In this document: piece after piece, positions 28,408-39,477 of the stretch
Layout: the number at the start of each line of letters is the position of its first letter
How positions within the stretch are numbered: position 1 is the stretch's first letter
DNA from: Providencia sneebia DSM 19967
GTDB lineage: Bacteria; Pseudomonadota; Gammaproteobacteria; Enterobacterales; Enterobacteriaceae
Reading direction: 5' to 3'
DNA: 64,000 bases
Assembly (NCBI RefSeq): GCF_000314895.2
Contig: NZ_CM001773.1
Location: 604,437 to 668,436 of the forward strand
Notes under the pieces: model-generated
The model's input: the letters and a program-made list of their open reading frames with translations, nothing else
The model's database searches: none
Told to the model about the DNA's origin: nothing
Made by a program: the position numbers and the translations under genes

Positions 28408-29124
28408 TTATTTAAATAACATAGAAGAACCTAAACCAATTAATCCTAAAAAAAAGCAGCACCTAAATATTTTTTCACTTATCAAGTTTCGACAATATTG
28501 GCCAACATACATGCCAACAATAGCGGGAATAAGCGCGATTGTTGATAAATAATAATTAATTGGTTCGCTTTTATCATCCAATGTTAATTGCGTGGCAAGT
28601 GCAACCGTTGATACTGTAAATGCCAACCCTAGAGTTTGGACTAATTCATTTTTATTAAGATTAAGGGATTGCAAATAAGGTACCGCTGGGATGACAAAAA
28701 CACCCGTTGCTGCGGTAATAGCGCCTGTAATGTAGCCAATTAACGGGGATAACCATTTCTCTTGTTTACTAGATATTAGCGATTTAGGGAAAAACATGGC
28801 AACTAAGCCATAGATTATCAAGACCATTCCAAGCGCAGGAAATACCCAGACAGAGGTTGAGCTAAGACTTGGCAGTGGACTAAAAATAGTGCCTGCAAAA
28901 ATAGCGATAATAAATAAGTAGAATCGTTTAATTAAATATAAAAACTTTCCGCCAATAATTAATTGCCACAAATTAGTGACTAAAGATGGAATGATAAGAA
29001 GGCTAGCCGCAATAGCGGGTGGCATGATAATTGTTAATAAACCCATTGATAGGGTTGGTAATCCTAATCCAATAACGCCTTTTACAAAACCAGCAAAGAA
29101 AAATATTAATAAAATTAAGCTCAT
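28408..29124 (-). CDS. TauE/SafE family (sulfite-exporter-like) membrane permease
   Basis: 238 residues with about eight hydrophobic segments. The first carries FFAGFVKGVIGLGLPTLSMG, the repeat motif of TauE/SafE proteins, and the second half repeats it as GYITGAITAATGVFVIPAVPYL. Members export or take up sulfite, sulfoacetate, taurine-type compounds or other small anions, so the substrate cannot be named. It is convergent with the LysR gene. The pair lies between bioH and the feo operon, where E. coli has yhgA. Confidence 0.82.
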   Translation of the reverse strand: MSLILLIFFFAGFVKGVIGLGLPTLSMGLLTIIMPPAIAASLLIIPSLVTNLWQLIIGGKFLYLIKRFYLFIIAIFAGTIFSPLPSLSSTSVWVFPALGMVLIIYGLVAMFFPKSLISSKQEKWLSPLIGYITGAITAATGVFVIPAVPYLQSLNLNKNELVQTLGLAFTVSTVALATQLTLDDKSEPINYYLSTIALIPAIVGMYVGQYCRNLISEKIFRCCFFLGLIGLGSSMLFK

Positions 29125-29290
29125 ATATTCTCTATTCTCAAAATAATAAATGATGATGAATAGAATAATTAATAAAACACTAACGGCCTATGCGGATTAT
29201 TTTTAGGTACCCTACGGAAAAGACAGAGCCCCAGACTTTTAATGTGACAAATTTATCTTTAATCTCATTCAATGGCAGATTGCGATAAAT

Positions 29291-29533
29291 TCAAGCTAGA
29301 TGTTTAAGTTTATAAACATGATGCGAACAATCAGTACTTTCAGGGCAACCTTTGCAACTCGTGCCTGTTAAACAGGCACTCATATCAACTTCTTCTAGTT
29401 TTCCCATTGCTATTAATTTTTCAACCATTGCTTGCATTAGAGGTTTTGGGGTGTTGAGTTGCTCACTGAGTAATTCAAGGTCAGTTTGCCCATATAGCGC
29501 AATTAAATCTCTAATTTGTAACAAACTGACCAT
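29291..29533 (-). CDS. feoC: FeoC, Fe-S-dependent regulator of ferrous iron transport
   Basis: 80-residue winged-helix protein of the enterobacterial feo operon that affects FeoB levels or activity. Seen: MVSLLQIRDLIALYGQTDLELLSEQL (helix-turn-helix half) and the cysteine loop CLTGTSCKGCPESTDC, which binds an Fe-S cluster in Klebsiella FeoC. It begins nine bases after the feoB stop. Confidence 0.93.
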   Translation of the reverse strand: MVSLLQIRDLIALYGQTDLELLSEQLNTPKPLMQAMVEKLIAMGKLEEVDMSACLTGTSCKGCPESTDCSHHVYKLKHLA

Positions 29534-29542
29534 GATTGCCTC

Positions 29543-31861
29543 CTAGTGACAAGCTTTGCCAGAACAACCAGAACATTGCTCAGCAGTTGATGCTTTTAAG
29601 TTGAGGGTGATCCGGCTACGTGCACGACGCAAGAGCGTAAAGAGCACAAGATTAAAGAGCACCACAGCAGCAATAATGATAAAGCTACTTTGTGGATGTT
29701 CACTGAACGTTGCAATTTGATAAAACAGTGCAGAAAGACTGTAAGCAACATTTAATCCCCACAAAATAGAGAAGCTCATCCAGCCTTTATTAGTTTCACG
29801 TGCGATTGCACCCATAACCGAAACGCAAGGTACATAGAGCAGAACAAAGATCAGATAACTATACGCGGCAATACCGGAACCAAATTTACTGGCCATTGTT
29901 CCCATTGAACCTGATTCCATTTCACCATCCCCTTTGCTGGCTTCGATTGGATTCGATAACGCGCTTAAGGTTAAGGTCTCTTTCAGACTATCCCAAGTTT
30001 CTGAGACGGCATCTTCTATTTCATCAAGTAAGTTAAATGATTCTGCATCAAATGGTTCGTTAGTAATGCTTTCTGCGGTGTAAAGTGTATTCAATGTACC
30101 AACAACCACCTCTTTTGCCATTGCACCCGTAATTAACCCAACAGTTGCTTGCCAATTATCGGCATGTACACCAATAGGTTGCAGCACAGGCGTAATAACT
30201 TTACTGACAGAAGCTAATGCGGAATCATTGATAGTATCGACAGGTTGACCTGACAGAGAGAAACTATTTAAGGCGCCGATAAACATACTGGCGACAACAA
30301 TGACTTTCCCTGCGCGGATCACGAAACCTTTCAAACGCTGCCAAGTTTGGATCAGCAATGTTTTGATGTGTGGTACATGGTAAACAGGAAGTTCCATCAC
30401 GAATGGTGATGCTTCACCTCTCATCAAAGTATGTTTGAGAAGCAGTCCTGTTAAGATTGCGACGGCAATCCCTAAAATATAGAGAGAGAAGACAATGCTA
30501 GCACCGCTCTTGCCGAAAAAGGCTGCGGCAAAGACGGCAAAAATAGCTAATCTTGCACCACAAGACATAAAAGGCGCCATAAGAACTGTAATCAGCCGTT
30601 CACGCGGAGCATCAAGTGTACGAGCCCCCATAATTGAAGGTACGTTACAACCAAAGCCTACAATTAATGGAACGAAGGATTTTCCCGGCAAACCAAGCGC
30701 TTGCATCAGCCTATCCATGACAAATGCGGCTCTGGCCATATAACCTGAATCTTCTAAGATGGATAAAAATAGATACATCATCCCAATTTGTGGCACAAGT
30801 GGTAGCACCGTATTGATACCACCCCCGATCCCTTGAGCAAGGAAAATAGTGAGCCAGTCTGGGAAATTAAAATGTGCACCAATCCATTGAATACCATGGA
30901 TAAAAATAGCTTCTGATGTTCCTTCAAAGAAGGGTTGTAATGCACCACCGATATTAATTGCCAAGACAAACATCAAATACATGACAAATAAAAAGATGGG
31001 AACACCTAGCCAGCGATTAAGAATAATTTTATCAAGGGATTGTGTGAGTTTATTTGGCTGAGCATGGCTTTTATTCAGAGCAATATTGCATATTGTGGCG
31101 ATAGATTGATAGCGGGCATCAGCAATTAATAATTCGGGTTCTTCGTGTAAGGTGTTTTCTAAATTTTGTTGAATTTGTTGTAACTGCTGCTCGCTAATGT
31201 TTGCTCGCTGGCGGCTATAAATATCACCTTCAAGGATTTGCAAAGCTAACCAGCGGCGTTGTTGTTGGCTAAATTGCTGTTGTGATATTTGCGCTGATAA
31301 AGCGTCAACTTCTTCTAACAGGGCTTTAGGGTAATTAACTAATGCTTGTCGACTATTTTGTGCATGGCAATCTATTGCTTGTTTGAGTTTATCAATTCCT
31401 GAGCCACGAGTAGAAACTAATGGAATGACAGGACAACCAAGTTGTTGCTGTAGTTTATCAATGTCAATATCAATATGTTGGCCTTGTGCAATATCTAACA
31501 TGTTTAATGCCACGATACACGGAATACCCAACTCTATTAATTGCAATGTTAAATAAAGATTTCGCTCTAAATTCGCAGCATCAACGACATTAATTAGCAT
31601 GTCAGCTTCACCACTTAAGATGAAATAGCAAGCAATTTGCTCATCTAAAGAAGTTTGCTCAGAAATAGTGGTAAGAGAATAAGTTCCCGGTAGGTCAACA
31701 AGTTCAATATTATGTTCTGCTGTGTTAAAACGGCCGACTTTTTTTTCTACAGTTACCCCGGCCCAGTTACCCACGCGTTGGCGTGAGCCGGTTAGCTGAT
31801 TAAATAATGTCGTCTTACCCGCGTTTGGGTTACCAATGAGCCCGATAGTTAGTGGTTTCAT
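29543..31861 (-). CDS. feoB: FeoB, ferrous iron transporter
   Basis: Inner-membrane Fe(II) importer with an N-terminal GTPase. It has 772 residues (E. coli 773). G1 motif GNPNAGKTT, switch region GNWAGVTVEKK, G3 DLPGTYSL and G4 LNMLD are all present. Two Gate domains follow, with FVPLIVGFGCNVPSIMGARTL and CVSVMGAIARETN. The C-terminal tail ends CSGCSGKAC. ATG 31861 gives MKPLTIGLIGN as in E. coli; a TTG four codons upstream is less likely. It is the middle gene of feoABC. Confidence 0.96.
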   Translation of the reverse strand: MKPLTIGLIGNPNAGKTTLFNQLTGSRQRVGNWAGVTVEKKVGRFNTAEHNIELVDLPGTYSLTTISEQTSLDEQIACYFILSGEADMLINVVDAANLERNLYLTLQLIELGIPCIVALNMLDIAQGQHIDIDIDKLQQQLGCPVIPLVSTRGSGIDKLKQAIDCHAQNSRQALVNYPKALLEEVDALSAQISQQQFSQQQRRWLALQILEGDIYSRQRANISEQQLQQIQQNLENTLHEEPELLIADARYQSIATICNIALNKSHAQPNKLTQSLDKIILNRWLGVPIFLFVMYLMFVLAINIGGALQPFFEGTSEAIFIHGIQWIGAHFNFPDWLTIFLAQGIGGGINTVLPLVPQIGMMYLFLSILEDSGYMARAAFVMDRLMQALGLPGKSFVPLIVGFGCNVPSIMGARTLDAPRERLITVLMAPFMSCGARLAIFAVFAAAFFGKSGASIVFSLYILGIAVAILTGLLLKHTLMRGEASPFVMELPVYHVPHIKTLLIQTWQRLKGFVIRAGKVIVVASMFIGALNSFSLSGQPVDTINDSALASVSKVITPVLQPIGVHADNWQATVGLITGAMAKEVVVGTLNTLYTAESITNEPFDAESFNLLDEIEDAVSETWDSLKETLTLSALSNPIEASKGDGEMESGSMGTMASKFGSGIAAYSYLIFVLLYVPCVSVMGAIARETNKGWMSFSILWGLNVAYSLSALFYQIATFSEHPQSSFIIIAAVVLFNLVLFTLLRRARSRITLNLKASTAEQCSGCSGKACH

Positions 31862-31947
31862 AATGTGTGCCAATGTTAAAAATAAAAAACGGGTCTTGCT
31901 GCCTGTTTAATATGAGAAAGAGAATGGAATGCCAGCTGTGTATGGCA

Positions 31948-32178
31948 TTAAACAGGCATAGCTTCATCAAGGTTGAGTAAGGCTAAATCCTTTTTACGTA
32001 AAACTAAGCTAACTTGATGAGTTTCAATCTGAATTGGATCACCTAATGGTGCAAAACGGACAATTTTAAAAACAGATCCCGGTAATAAACCAAGAGAGAG
32101 GAGTTTTTGTCGGTATGCAGGACTTATCTTTGGTGAGAAGCCAACTATTTTATAACTGTGTTGCGGAAGTAATGACAT
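31948..32178 (-). CDS. feoA: FeoA, SH3-like accessory protein of ferrous iron transport
   Basis: Small cytoplasmic partner of FeoB. It has 76 residues. [21 protein letters not shown] and [20 protein letters not shown] match E. coli FeoA closely. ATG 32178 with GGAAGG upstream is chosen over an in-frame ATG four codons earlier that lies inside the ribosome-binding region. It is the first gene of feoABC, with FNR and Fur sites upstream. Confidence 0.95.
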   Translation of the reverse strand: MSLLPQHSYKIVGFSPKISPAYRQKLLSLGLLPGSVFKIVRFAPLGDPIQIETHQVSLVLRKKDLALLNLDEAMPV

Positions 32179-32287
32179 ATCGCCTTCCATTAATCAATTG
32201 AGTGGTGAAGTTGTAATTATCATGGAGAAGTTTTAGTGAGTGCTTGCAAAAAACGCTGCTAATACGAACTCGAAACAAATCATAATT

Positions 32288-32306
32288 AATAATAGGAATC
32301 ATAATC
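32288..32306 (-). promoter_or_regulatory. Probable Fur box of the feo operon
   Basis: On the minus strand GATTATGATTCCTATTATT matches the 19-base Fur consensus at 13 positions. It lies about 110 bases before feoA and just downstream of the likely -10 (TAGTAT, 32323-32318), where repression would be expected. Confidence 0.6.
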
Positions 32307-32350
32307 ATCAGCTATTGATACTATTTAGCCGCTTTTCTTGGTAAATTGAA

Positions 32351-32364
32351 TTGATATGGATCAA
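32351..32364 (-). promoter_or_regulatory. FNR site of the feo operon
   Basis: TTGATATGGATCAA is a perfect match to the palindromic FNR consensus TTGATNNNNATCAA. It lies about 45 bases upstream of the likely feo transcription start, the spacing of an activated promoter. Confidence 0.8.
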
Positions 32365-32443
32365 CCAAGTACAGTATTCATACTTGGTCAGAATAAGAAA
32401 TATTGAATGGTAGGCTTTTTGATACTTGGGCAAAGAACGACCC

Positions 32444-32468
32444 CGTCATCATAATGGCGCTGATGACG
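32444..32468 (-). terminator. Hairpin after tex
   Basis: CGTCATCA pairs with TGATGACG around a nine-base loop, extendable by three pairs. It lies 12 bases beyond the tex stop. The T-tract is weak. Confidence 0.5.
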
Positions 32469-32479
32469 AGGCGTAATGA

Positions 32480-34813
32480 TTAACGTTTTTTACCAAATGC
32501 GGCAGCGAGTGCATCGCCCATAGCACTGTTACTTGCTGGAGAGCTATTTTTACGCGATGTATCACGTGATGCCGTTTGTGGTTTGCGTTGATTTTTTTCT
32601 GGTGATTGGGCTGAGCGACGTGTTGAACTATTCGCATCACCCGGTTGTTCGTCAAGACGCATGGTTAACGCAATGCGCTTACGGGCAATATCGACATCAA
32701 GCACTTTGACTTTGACAATATCGCCAGCTTTCACCACTTTATGTGGATCATCAACATAACTATTTGAAAGTGATGAAATATGGACCAGTCCATCTTGGTG
32801 AACACCAATATCCACGAAAGCACCAAAGTTAGTCACGTTAGTGACAGCACCTTCTAACACCATGCCCGGTGTCAAATCATTCATTGTCTCAATGCCTTCA
32901 GCAAAGGTCGCTGTTTTAAACTCAGGACGCGGATCTCGACCTGGTTTTTCGAGTTCCTTAATAATATCGGTGACGGTTGGAACACCAAATTGTTCCGTTG
33001 TGAAATCGCGTGGGCTAAGTCCATTCAATGCTTGAGAATTACCCATAATATCTTTGAGTGGTTGACGAACGACATCAAGAATTTTTTCCACAACAGGATA
33101 AGCTTCAGGGTGAACAGTCGAAGCATCTAACGGGTTATCGCCATTGGTAATGCGTAAGAATCCTGCGCATTGTTCAAATGCTTTAGGGCCAAGACGAGTT
33201 ACTTTTAATAGCTGTTTTCTATTGGCAAAACGCCCATTTTCATCACGCCAATTTATGATGTTTTGAGCAATCATTTTGCTTAAACCAGCAACTCGCGTGA
33301 GCAATGGAACTGACGCAGTATTTAAATCCACACCAACAGAGTTCACACAATCTTCTACGACAGCATCGAGCTTACGGGCAAGTTGAGTTTGACTTACATC
33401 ATGCTGGTATTGGCCAACCCCGATTGATTTTGGATCAATTTTAACTAATTCAGCTAAAGGATCTTGCAAGCGGCGGGCGATTGAAACAGCACCACGAATC
33501 GACACATCGAGATCTGGGAATTCTTGTGCAGCTAATTCGGAAGCTGAGTAGACGGAAGCACCAGCTTCACTGACAATCACTTTTTGTGCCGTCACATCAG
33601 GATACTGTTTTTGTACTTCAGCAAAAAAGCGTTCTGTTTCGCGTGATGCGGTACCATTGCCGATAGCAACGAGTTCAACATGATGTTTTTGGCATAATGC
33701 TGCGACGATTGCTGCCGCTTTAGCCGCTTGGCCTGTATGTGGATAGATTGTGTCCGTTGCAATGACTTTACCGGTTGCATCAACAACCGCGACTTTGACA
33801 CCAGTACGTAAACCTGGATCAAGCCCCATTGTTGCACGCATTCCTGCGGGAGCCGCCATCAATAAATCATGTAAGTTACGAGCAAAAACATTAATTGCTT
33901 CTTCTTCTGCTTTTTCGCGCAACAAACTCATGATTTCTGTTTCTAGGTGTAATAATACTTTTACACGCCATGTCCAGCTGATAACGGCTTTACGCCATTG
34001 ATCTGCTGGCGCGTTATTTAAGCGAATATCTAAATGACGCGTGATGATCTCTTCGCAATAGCTCTCTTTAGGTGGTTCATCAAATTGTGGGTCACAATTA
34101 AGAGATAATTGTAAAATACCTTCATTACGACCACGGAACATCGCCAGTGCACGATGGGAAGGCACTTGTGAAACTGGTTCTTGATGCTCAAAATAGTCGC
34201 TAAATTTAGCACCTTCCGCTTGTTTACCATCAATAACTTTAGAGACTAAATGAGCATTTTTCGATAAATAGTCGCGAACTTTCGCAAGTAGGGCAGCATC
34301 TTCGGCGAAACGCTCCATTAGAATATAACGAGCACCATCAAGGGCAGCTTTGCTGTCTGCTACGCCATTTTCTGCATTCACAAAAGATAATGCTAATTCA
34401 TCTGGTGATTGATTAGGGTTAGCCCATAAAGAATCTGCTAATGGTTCCAACCCAGCTTCAATAGCAATTTGTCCACGAGTACGGCGTTTGGGTTTAAAAG
34501 GGAGATAGAGATCTTCAAGTTCAGTTTTATTGAGGGTATTTTGGATTGCAGCGGCAAGTTCAGGTGTTAATTTTTCTTGTTCTTCAATAGATTTGAGAAT
34601 AGTTTGCTTACGATCATTTAATTCTCTTAAATAACTCAAACGGCTCTCTAGCTGACGTAATTGAGTATCATCTAACCCGCCAGTGACCTCTTTACGGTAA
34701 CGGGCAATAAACGGAACTGTACTTCCTTCATCTAGTAATGTGATAGCAGAAAGTACCTGCTTTGGTTGTGTTTGCAGCTCCGCTGCGATTATCTGACTTA
34801 ACGTTTCATTCAT
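32480..34813 (-). CDS. tex: Tex, RNA-binding transcription accessory protein
   Basis: 777 residues (E. coli YhgF 773). Seen: N-terminal Tex domain [24 protein letters not shown], a YqgF/RNase H-like domain with [17 protein letters not shown], helix-hairpin-helix repeats ([36 protein letters not shown]), and a C-terminal S1 RNA-binding domain (about 650-720: [21 protein letters not shown]). The basic, Ser-rich tail ends [12 protein letters not shown]. It lies upstream of feoA on the same strand and is divergent from greB. Confidence 0.95.
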   Translation of the reverse strand: MNETLSQIIAAELQTQPKQVLSAITLLDEGSTVPFIARYRKEVTGGLDDTQLRQLESRLSYLRELNDRKQTILKSIEEQEKLTPELAAAIQNTLNKTELEDLYLPFKPKRRTRGQIAIEAGLEPLADSLWANPNQSPDELALSFVNAENGVADSKAALDGARYILMERFAEDAALLAKVRDYLSKNAHLVSKVIDGKQAEGAKFSDYFEHQEPVSQVPSHRALAMFRGRNEGILQLSLNCDPQFDEPPKESYCEEIITRHLDIRLNNAPADQWRKAVISWTWRVKVLLHLETEIMSLLREKAEEEAINVFARNLHDLLMAAPAGMRATMGLDPGLRTGVKVAVVDATGKVIATDTIYPHTGQAAKAAAIVAALCQKHHVELVAIGNGTASRETERFFAEVQKQYPDVTAQKVIVSEAGASVYSASELAAQEFPDLDVSIRGAVSIARRLQDPLAELVKIDPKSIGVGQYQHDVSQTQLARKLDAVVEDCVNSVGVDLNTASVPLLTRVAGLSKMIAQNIINWRDENGRFANRKQLLKVTRLGPKAFEQCAGFLRITNGDNPLDASTVHPEAYPVVEKILDVVRQPLKDIMGNSQALNGLSPRDFTTEQFGVPTVTDIIKELEKPGRDPRPEFKTATFAEGIETMNDLTPGMVLEGAVTNVTNFGAFVDIGVHQDGLVHISSLSNSYVDDPHKVVKAGDIVKVKVLDVDIARKRIALTMRLDEQPGDANSSTRRSAQSPEKNQRKPQTASRDTSRKNSSPASNSAMGDALAAAFGKKR

Positions 34814-35468
34814 GTCGCTTTTTTATACCTACTAAAAGAACAGTTAATAATTAATGTCACAGTTATACTTGTTGAAGAACAGAATTTCCAGACTCAATTA
34901 GGGATGTTGAAGCCTTGGGGCAATTTTATTGATCTTAAATATTAAAATTGCTCGTAAATTCACCATTTAGAAGAGCGAATCATCATATTTCCGGTTAAAA
35001 AACAATCAAACAAATTTCGTAATGAAAAATAAGTATGTTCAATATTAAATAGTAATAATAATTTATTTATTATTATATTGGCGTGTATTTAATCTTAAAT
35101 TTAGTGATAAATATTACATTTTTATAAAATACCATGATGGCGATGAGTGAAAAAAACAGTATTCACTTCTTTTTTGACATATTAAATGGGTGACTAGGGG
35201 TATATTTACATTAGAATTTGGTATTAAAATAATAGAATATAAGTAGACTTTACCTGAATAATGGATTCATTTTATATATAATCTGGCGTTTTTTAGATAA
35301 TTCAACTGCTGTTAGTGAGATAGGTAAGATATGTCTGCTAACTGGATCATTTAATATTAATGTTCTTTAGTCATTGTTTAGCTTATTGATTACATGCAAC
35401 TTAGATTATTTAGAGTATAGTAATCAAAAGCGATAAACTTGGTCTTTATTTACCCTATTTTGAATATT
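34814..35468. other. AT-rich divergent region between tex and greB
   Basis: About 650 AT-rich bases with two divergent promoters. I see no gene, operator or repeat that can be named. Confidence 0.4.
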
Positions 35469-35954
35469 ATGAATAAAAGTCTTTTAATTACGCGCGAAGG
35501 CTGGGATGCATTAGATAAAGAACTAAAATATCTTTGGAAAGAAGAGCGCCCTCGGGTGACTCAATCTGTATCCGAGGCAGCAGCGCAAGGCGATCGTTCA
35601 GAAAATGCTGAATATATTTATGGTAAAAAACGGTTGAGGGAAATTGATCGCCGTATTCGTTTTTTATCTAAAAGATTAGATCAGCTAAGAATAATTGAAC
35701 CCGATCCGCGCCAAGAAGGTCGCGTTTTTTTTGGCGCTTGGGTTAAGTTGGAAGATGATAATGAAAATATCAGAATATTCCGACTCGTCGGCGCAGATGA
35801 ATTTGATCCGGCTAAAAATTGGATTTCAATTGATTCACCGGTTGCTCGGGCATTGATAGGTAAACAAGTTGATGATGAGGTAGCCGTTAATACGCCAGGT
35901 GGAGTCGTTAATTATTGTATCTTAGAGATAGATTACAAACGAATAAACATTTAG
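35469..35954 (+). CDS. greB: GreB, transcript cleavage elongation factor
   Basis: Rescues backtracked RNA polymerase by stimulating cleavage of the 3' end of the transcript. It has 161 residues (E. coli 158). The N-terminal coiled coil carries the acidic tip GDRSENAEY with the catalytic-site Asp and Glu, then KKRLREIDRRIRFLSKRLD. The C-terminal FKBP-like domain has QEGRVFFGAWV and SIDSPVARALIGK. ATG 35469 matches the family start; the frame is open ten codons earlier. It is transcribed away from tex and toward ompR, unlike E. coli, where greB and yhgF point the same way. Confidence 0.95.
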   Translation: MNKSLLITREGWDALDKELKYLWKEERPRVTQSVSEAAAQGDRSENAEYIYGKKRLREIDRRIRFLSKRLDQLRIIEPDPRQEGRVFFGAWVKLEDDNENIRIFRLVGADEFDPAKNWISIDSPVARALIGKQVDDEVAVNTPGGVVNYCILEIDYKRINI

Positions 35955-36075
35955 CGCGTAAAATTTATTCATTAAGTTTCAAGTTGATGATAAATTAGGG
36001 CATTAATTATTTATATTATATTTATTCTAAATTAAAAGAATAATTCGATAGATTGCACATATTGAGGGCTACAAA

Positions 36076-36795
36076 ATGCAAGAAAGTTATAAGGTTCTTG
36101 TCGTCGATGATGATATGCGCTTGCGTGCTTTATTAGAACGCTACCTCACAGAGCAAGGATTTCAGGTACGTAGTGCTGCTAATGCTGAGCAAATGGATAG
36201 AATTCTAACACGTGAATCAATTCATTTGATCGTTTTAGATTTGATGTTACCAGGTGAAGATGGTTTGTCGATTTGCCGTCGTTTACGCAGCCAAAATAAT
36301 CCGATTCCAATTATTATGGTCACGGCGAAAGGCGAAGAGGTTGATCGTATTGTTGGTTTAGAAATTGGTGCTGATGATTATATTCCTAAGCCATTTAATC
36401 CGCGTGAATTACTGGCGCGTATTCGTGCAGTATTGCGTCGTCAAGCAAATGAATTGCCTGGTGCTCCTTCTCAGGATGACGCGGTTATCACATTTGGTAA
36501 ATTTAAACTTAATCTTGGTACGCGAGAAATGTTCCAAGGTGAAGAAAATATGCCTTTAACCAGTGGTGAATTTGCTGTACTGAAGGTGTTAGTTTCACAC
36601 CCAAGAGAGCCATTATCTCGTGATAAGCTGATGAGCTTAGCAAGAGGTCGTGAATACAGCGCGATGGAACGTTCGATTGACGTACAAATTTCGCGTTTGC
36701 GCCGCATGGTTGAAGAAGATCCCGCTCATCCTCGCTATATCCAGACAGTTTGGGGATTGGGCTATGTATTTGTGCCGGATGGTAGCAAAGCATGA
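36076..36795 (+). CDS. ompR: OmpR, osmolarity response regulator
   Basis: Response regulator of porin genes and other targets. It has 239 residues (E. coli 239). The phosphorylation site Asp55 lies in [12 protein letters not shown], with the acidic pocket VVDDD at 9-13 and the conserved TAKG and YIPKPF. The C-terminal winged helix has [23 protein letters not shown]. The envZ ATG overlaps its stop (ATGA), so the two are translationally coupled. GAGGG precedes the ATG. Confidence 0.98.
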   Translation: MQESYKVLVVDDDMRLRALLERYLTEQGFQVRSAANAEQMDRILTRESIHLIVLDLMLPGEDGLSICRRLRSQNNPIPIIMVTAKGEEVDRIVGLEIGADDYIPKPFNPRELLARIRAVLRRQANELPGAPSQDDAVITFGKFKLNLGTREMFQGEENMPLTSGEFAVLKVLVSHPREPLSRDKLMSLARGREYSAMERSIDVQISRLRRMVEEDPAHPRYIQTVWGLGYVFVPDGSKA

Positions 36796-38123
36796 AGCGA
36801 CTGAGGTTCTCTCGCCGTAGTTCGTTTTCTCGCTCGTTGTTTTTGTTCGTTGCGTTACTTTTTGCCAGCTTAGTCACCAGTTATATGGTGGTTTTGAACT
36901 TTGTGGTTATGCCAAGTTTGCAGCAATTTAACAAAGTACTGGCTTATGAAGTCCGAACATTAATGACAGAGAATATGGTGCTGCAAGATGGAACCACAGT
37001 GCGTGTTTCACCTGCTTTACGAAAAAAGATATATAACGAGTTAGGGATTACTTTTTATGCTCAATCAGCCGCAATGAAAGAAGGGCTAAATTGGGCAAAA
37101 GAGTATGATTTTCTCAGTGAAAATATGTCGGAATATATTGGTGGTGAAGCTCAAGTCCGTCTTGAACTTGGGCGAGATTATCCAATTTTATGGTTAACTT
37201 CTTATCTAGCCCCCGATATTTGGGTGCGAGTTCCTCTGACTGAAATCGGTCAAAACCAATTTTCATTAGTTTTTCGCTACACGTTAGGCATTTTTCTCGC
37301 CATTTTTGCCGGTGTTTGGCTTTATATTCGTTATCAAAATAAGCCGTTACTTGAACTTGAGTATCATGCCAGTCAGGTTGAGAAAGGGGTGATATTACCT
37401 GCAATGCAAGAAAAAGGCGCCACAGAAGTTAGAGCCGCAATTCGCTCTTTTAACCATATGGCCGCGGGAATTAAAACGCTCGAAAATGACCGAACTATTT
37501 TGATGGCAGGGGTAAGTCATGACTTACGCACTCCATTGACACGGATCCGTTTGGCAACGGAAATGATGGGGCCAGAAGATGGCTATCTTGCTGAATCTAT
37601 CAATAAAGATATCGAAGAGTGCGACGCCATTATTGGTCAATTTATGGACTACCTAAAAACAGGTCAAGAGATGAACATGGAGTTCTGCGACCTAAATGCC
37701 ATCTTGACTGAAGTTGTGACAGCAGAAACTAATGTTGCCGGTGAGATAGAAACGGATTTCGAGCCAAGCAATATGATTGTGAATGCGAACTCTTTAGCCA
37801 TCAAACGCGCTATCACCAATATGATTGTGAATGCCTATCGTTATGGTAATGGCTGGATAAAAGTCAGTAGTGGTAAAAGTGAGGAATCAGTTTGGTTCCA
37901 AGTCGAAGATGATGGTGCAGGTATCAAGGAAGAAGATATTCAACGGCTATTCCAACCTTTTGTACAAGGTGAAAAAGCGCGAAGCAATACAGGTACTGGC
38001 CTTGGTTTAGCGATTATCCGACGGATTGTAGATGCTCACGAAGGTAGCATTGAAATCCATAAAAGCGAACGTGGCGGCTTTGCCATACGCGCACTCCTAC
38101 CACTAAAAGAAAAAGAAGAATAA
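36792..38123 (+). CDS. envZ: EnvZ, osmosensor histidine kinase/phosphatase
   Basis: Inner-membrane sensor that phosphorylates and dephosphorylates OmpR. It has 443 residues (E. coli 450). There are two membrane segments (about 13-37 and 158-178), a periplasmic domain between them, and a HAMP linker. The phospho-acceptor His243 lies in [16 protein letters not shown]. The kinase domain has N-box [11 protein letters not shown]1 DDGAGI and G2 TGTGLGLAI. It overlaps ompR by four bases. Confidence 0.97.
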   Translation: MKRLRFSRRSSFSRSLFLFVALLFASLVTSYMVVLNFVVMPSLQQFNKVLAYEVRTLMTENMVLQDGTTVRVSPALRKKIYNELGITFYAQSAAMKEGLNWAKEYDFLSENMSEYIGGEAQVRLELGRDYPILWLTSYLAPDIWVRVPLTEIGQNQFSLVFRYTLGIFLAIFAGVWLYIRYQNKPLLELEYHASQVEKGVILPAMQEKGATEVRAAIRSFNHMAAGIKTLENDRTILMAGVSHDLRTPLTRIRLATEMMGPEDGYLAESINKDIEECDAIIGQFMDYLKTGQEMNMEFCDLNAILTEVVTAETNVAGEIETDFEPSNMIVNANSLAIKRAITNMIVNAYRYGNGWIKVSSGKSEESVWFQVEDDGAGIKEEDIQRLFQPFVQGEKARSNTGTGLGLAIIRRIVDAHEGSIEIHKSERGGFAIRALLPLKEKEE

Positions 38124-38291
38124 ACCGCATTCTTCAATGATCCGTGCCACACAGTAATTGTTATATGACAATTTGTCATTTTTATTGCAATTGACCTTTT
38201 GTGGTTTCAAAAAAGTTTATCTTTTGATTTTATTATTATTTTTATTTTTCTCTTCTGTTTTTTACGCCAAAATGACTTATCAAATAAGCAA

Positions 38292-38340
38292 TTGTCATAA
38301 AACTGTCATAAAAAAGACATATTGACGTCATCAAACTGTC
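38292..38340 (+). promoter_or_regulatory. Pho boxes upstream of pstS
   Basis: TTGTCATAAAACTGTCAT (38292-38309) is an almost perfect PhoB box (CTGTCATAWAWCTGTCAY). A second, looser copy, TTGACGTCATCAAACTGTC, follows at 38322-38340, in phase about three helical turns on. They lie 70-118 bases before the pstS start, so phosphate starvation through PhoB should induce the operon. Confidence 0.85.
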
Positions 38341-38409
38341 CTATTTTTCCTCTCGTGACTTTCACCAATAATTTACACTTAGTTGTTTCTATACATCCCC
38401 GGAGGGATT

Positions 38410-39453
38410 ATGAAAATGATGCGTACAACCTTAGCTAGCGTAATGGCAGCAACTCTTTCAATGACTGCGATGTCCTCTTTTGCTGCCACAAGCTTAACAG
38501 GTGCTGGAGCAACATTTCCTGCGCCTGTTTATGCTAAGTGGGCGGACTCTTATCAGAAAGAAACAGGTAACAAAGTAAACTATCAGGGAATTGGTTCTTC
38601 TGGTGGTGTTAAGCAAATTAATGCAAAAACTGTTGATTTTGGTGCGTCAGATGCGCCATTAGCAGATGAAAAATTAAATGCAGACGGCCTATTTCAATTT
38701 CCAACGGTTATCGGTGGTGTTGTTCTCGCTGTTAATGTAAAAGGCATTGAATCAGGTCAGCTGACTTTGGATGGAACAACATTAGGTGATATCTATCTGG
38801 GTAAAATCACTAAATGGAATGATCCTGCAATTGCTAAATTAAACCCAGATGTTAGTTTGCCAGATCAAGCTATCGCGGTTGTAAGACGTTCTGATGGTTC
38901 AGGTACAACTTTCGTCTTTACTAGCTACCTTGCTAAAGTTAGTTCAAGTTGGAAAAACGATATCGGTACGGGTTCAACAGTTAACTGGCCGAAAAATAGC
39001 TTAGGTGGTAAAGGTAACGATGGCGTTGCAGCCTTTGTTCAACGTTTACCTGGCTCTATCGGTTATGTTGAATACGCTTATGCAAAACAGAATAATCTTG
39101 CTTATACTAAGCTAATTTCTGCTGATGGAAAGGCGGTTTCTCCAACAGGTGAAAGCTTCAGTGCAGCAGCCAAGAAAGTAGATTGGTCTAAATCATTCGC
39201 TCAAGATTTGACTAACCGTGATGGCGAAAATGCATGGCCAATTACTTCTACAACATTCATTTTGGTTCATAAGAAGCAAGAGAATGCCGAGAAAGGTAAA
39301 GCAGTACTCGATTTCTTCAACTGGGCTTACGAGAAAGGCGGTCAACAAGCAGAAGCTTTGGATTACGCAATTCTGCCTGAAGAAGTTGTGACAGCTGTTC
39401 GTGCAGCATGGAAAACAGAAGTGAAAGATAGCCAAGGTAAACCACTATTCTAA
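38410..39453 (+). CDS. pstS: PstS, periplasmic phosphate-binding protein
   Basis: High-affinity phosphate receptor of the Pst ABC importer. It has 347 residues (E. coli 346), with a signal peptide ending SSFAA-TS. Seen: [20 protein letters not shown], the phosphate-contacting segments GSSGGVKQ and FGASDAPL, and [17 protein letters not shown] 38410 has GGAGGG upstream. It is the first gene of pstSCAB-phoU; a hairpin before pstC probably gives PstS in excess. Confidence 0.97.
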   Translation: MKMMRTTLASVMAATLSMTAMSSFAATSLTGAGATFPAPVYAKWADSYQKETGNKVNYQGIGSSGGVKQINAKTVDFGASDAPLADEKLNADGLFQFPTVIGGVVLAVNVKGIESGQLTLDGTTLGDIYLGKITKWNDPAIAKLNPDVSLPDQAIAVVRRSDGSGTTFVFTSYLAKVSSSWKNDIGTGSTVNWPKNSLGGKGNDGVAAFVQRLPGSIGYVEYAYAKQNNLAYTKLISADGKAVSPTGESFSAAAKKVDWSKSFAQDLTNRDGENAWPITSTTFILVHKKQENAEKGKAVLDFFNWAYEKGGQQAEALDYAILPEEVVTAVRAAWKTEVKDSQGKPLF

Positions 39454-39477
39454 GAGTCGTTAATCTAGGTTGGTAAT

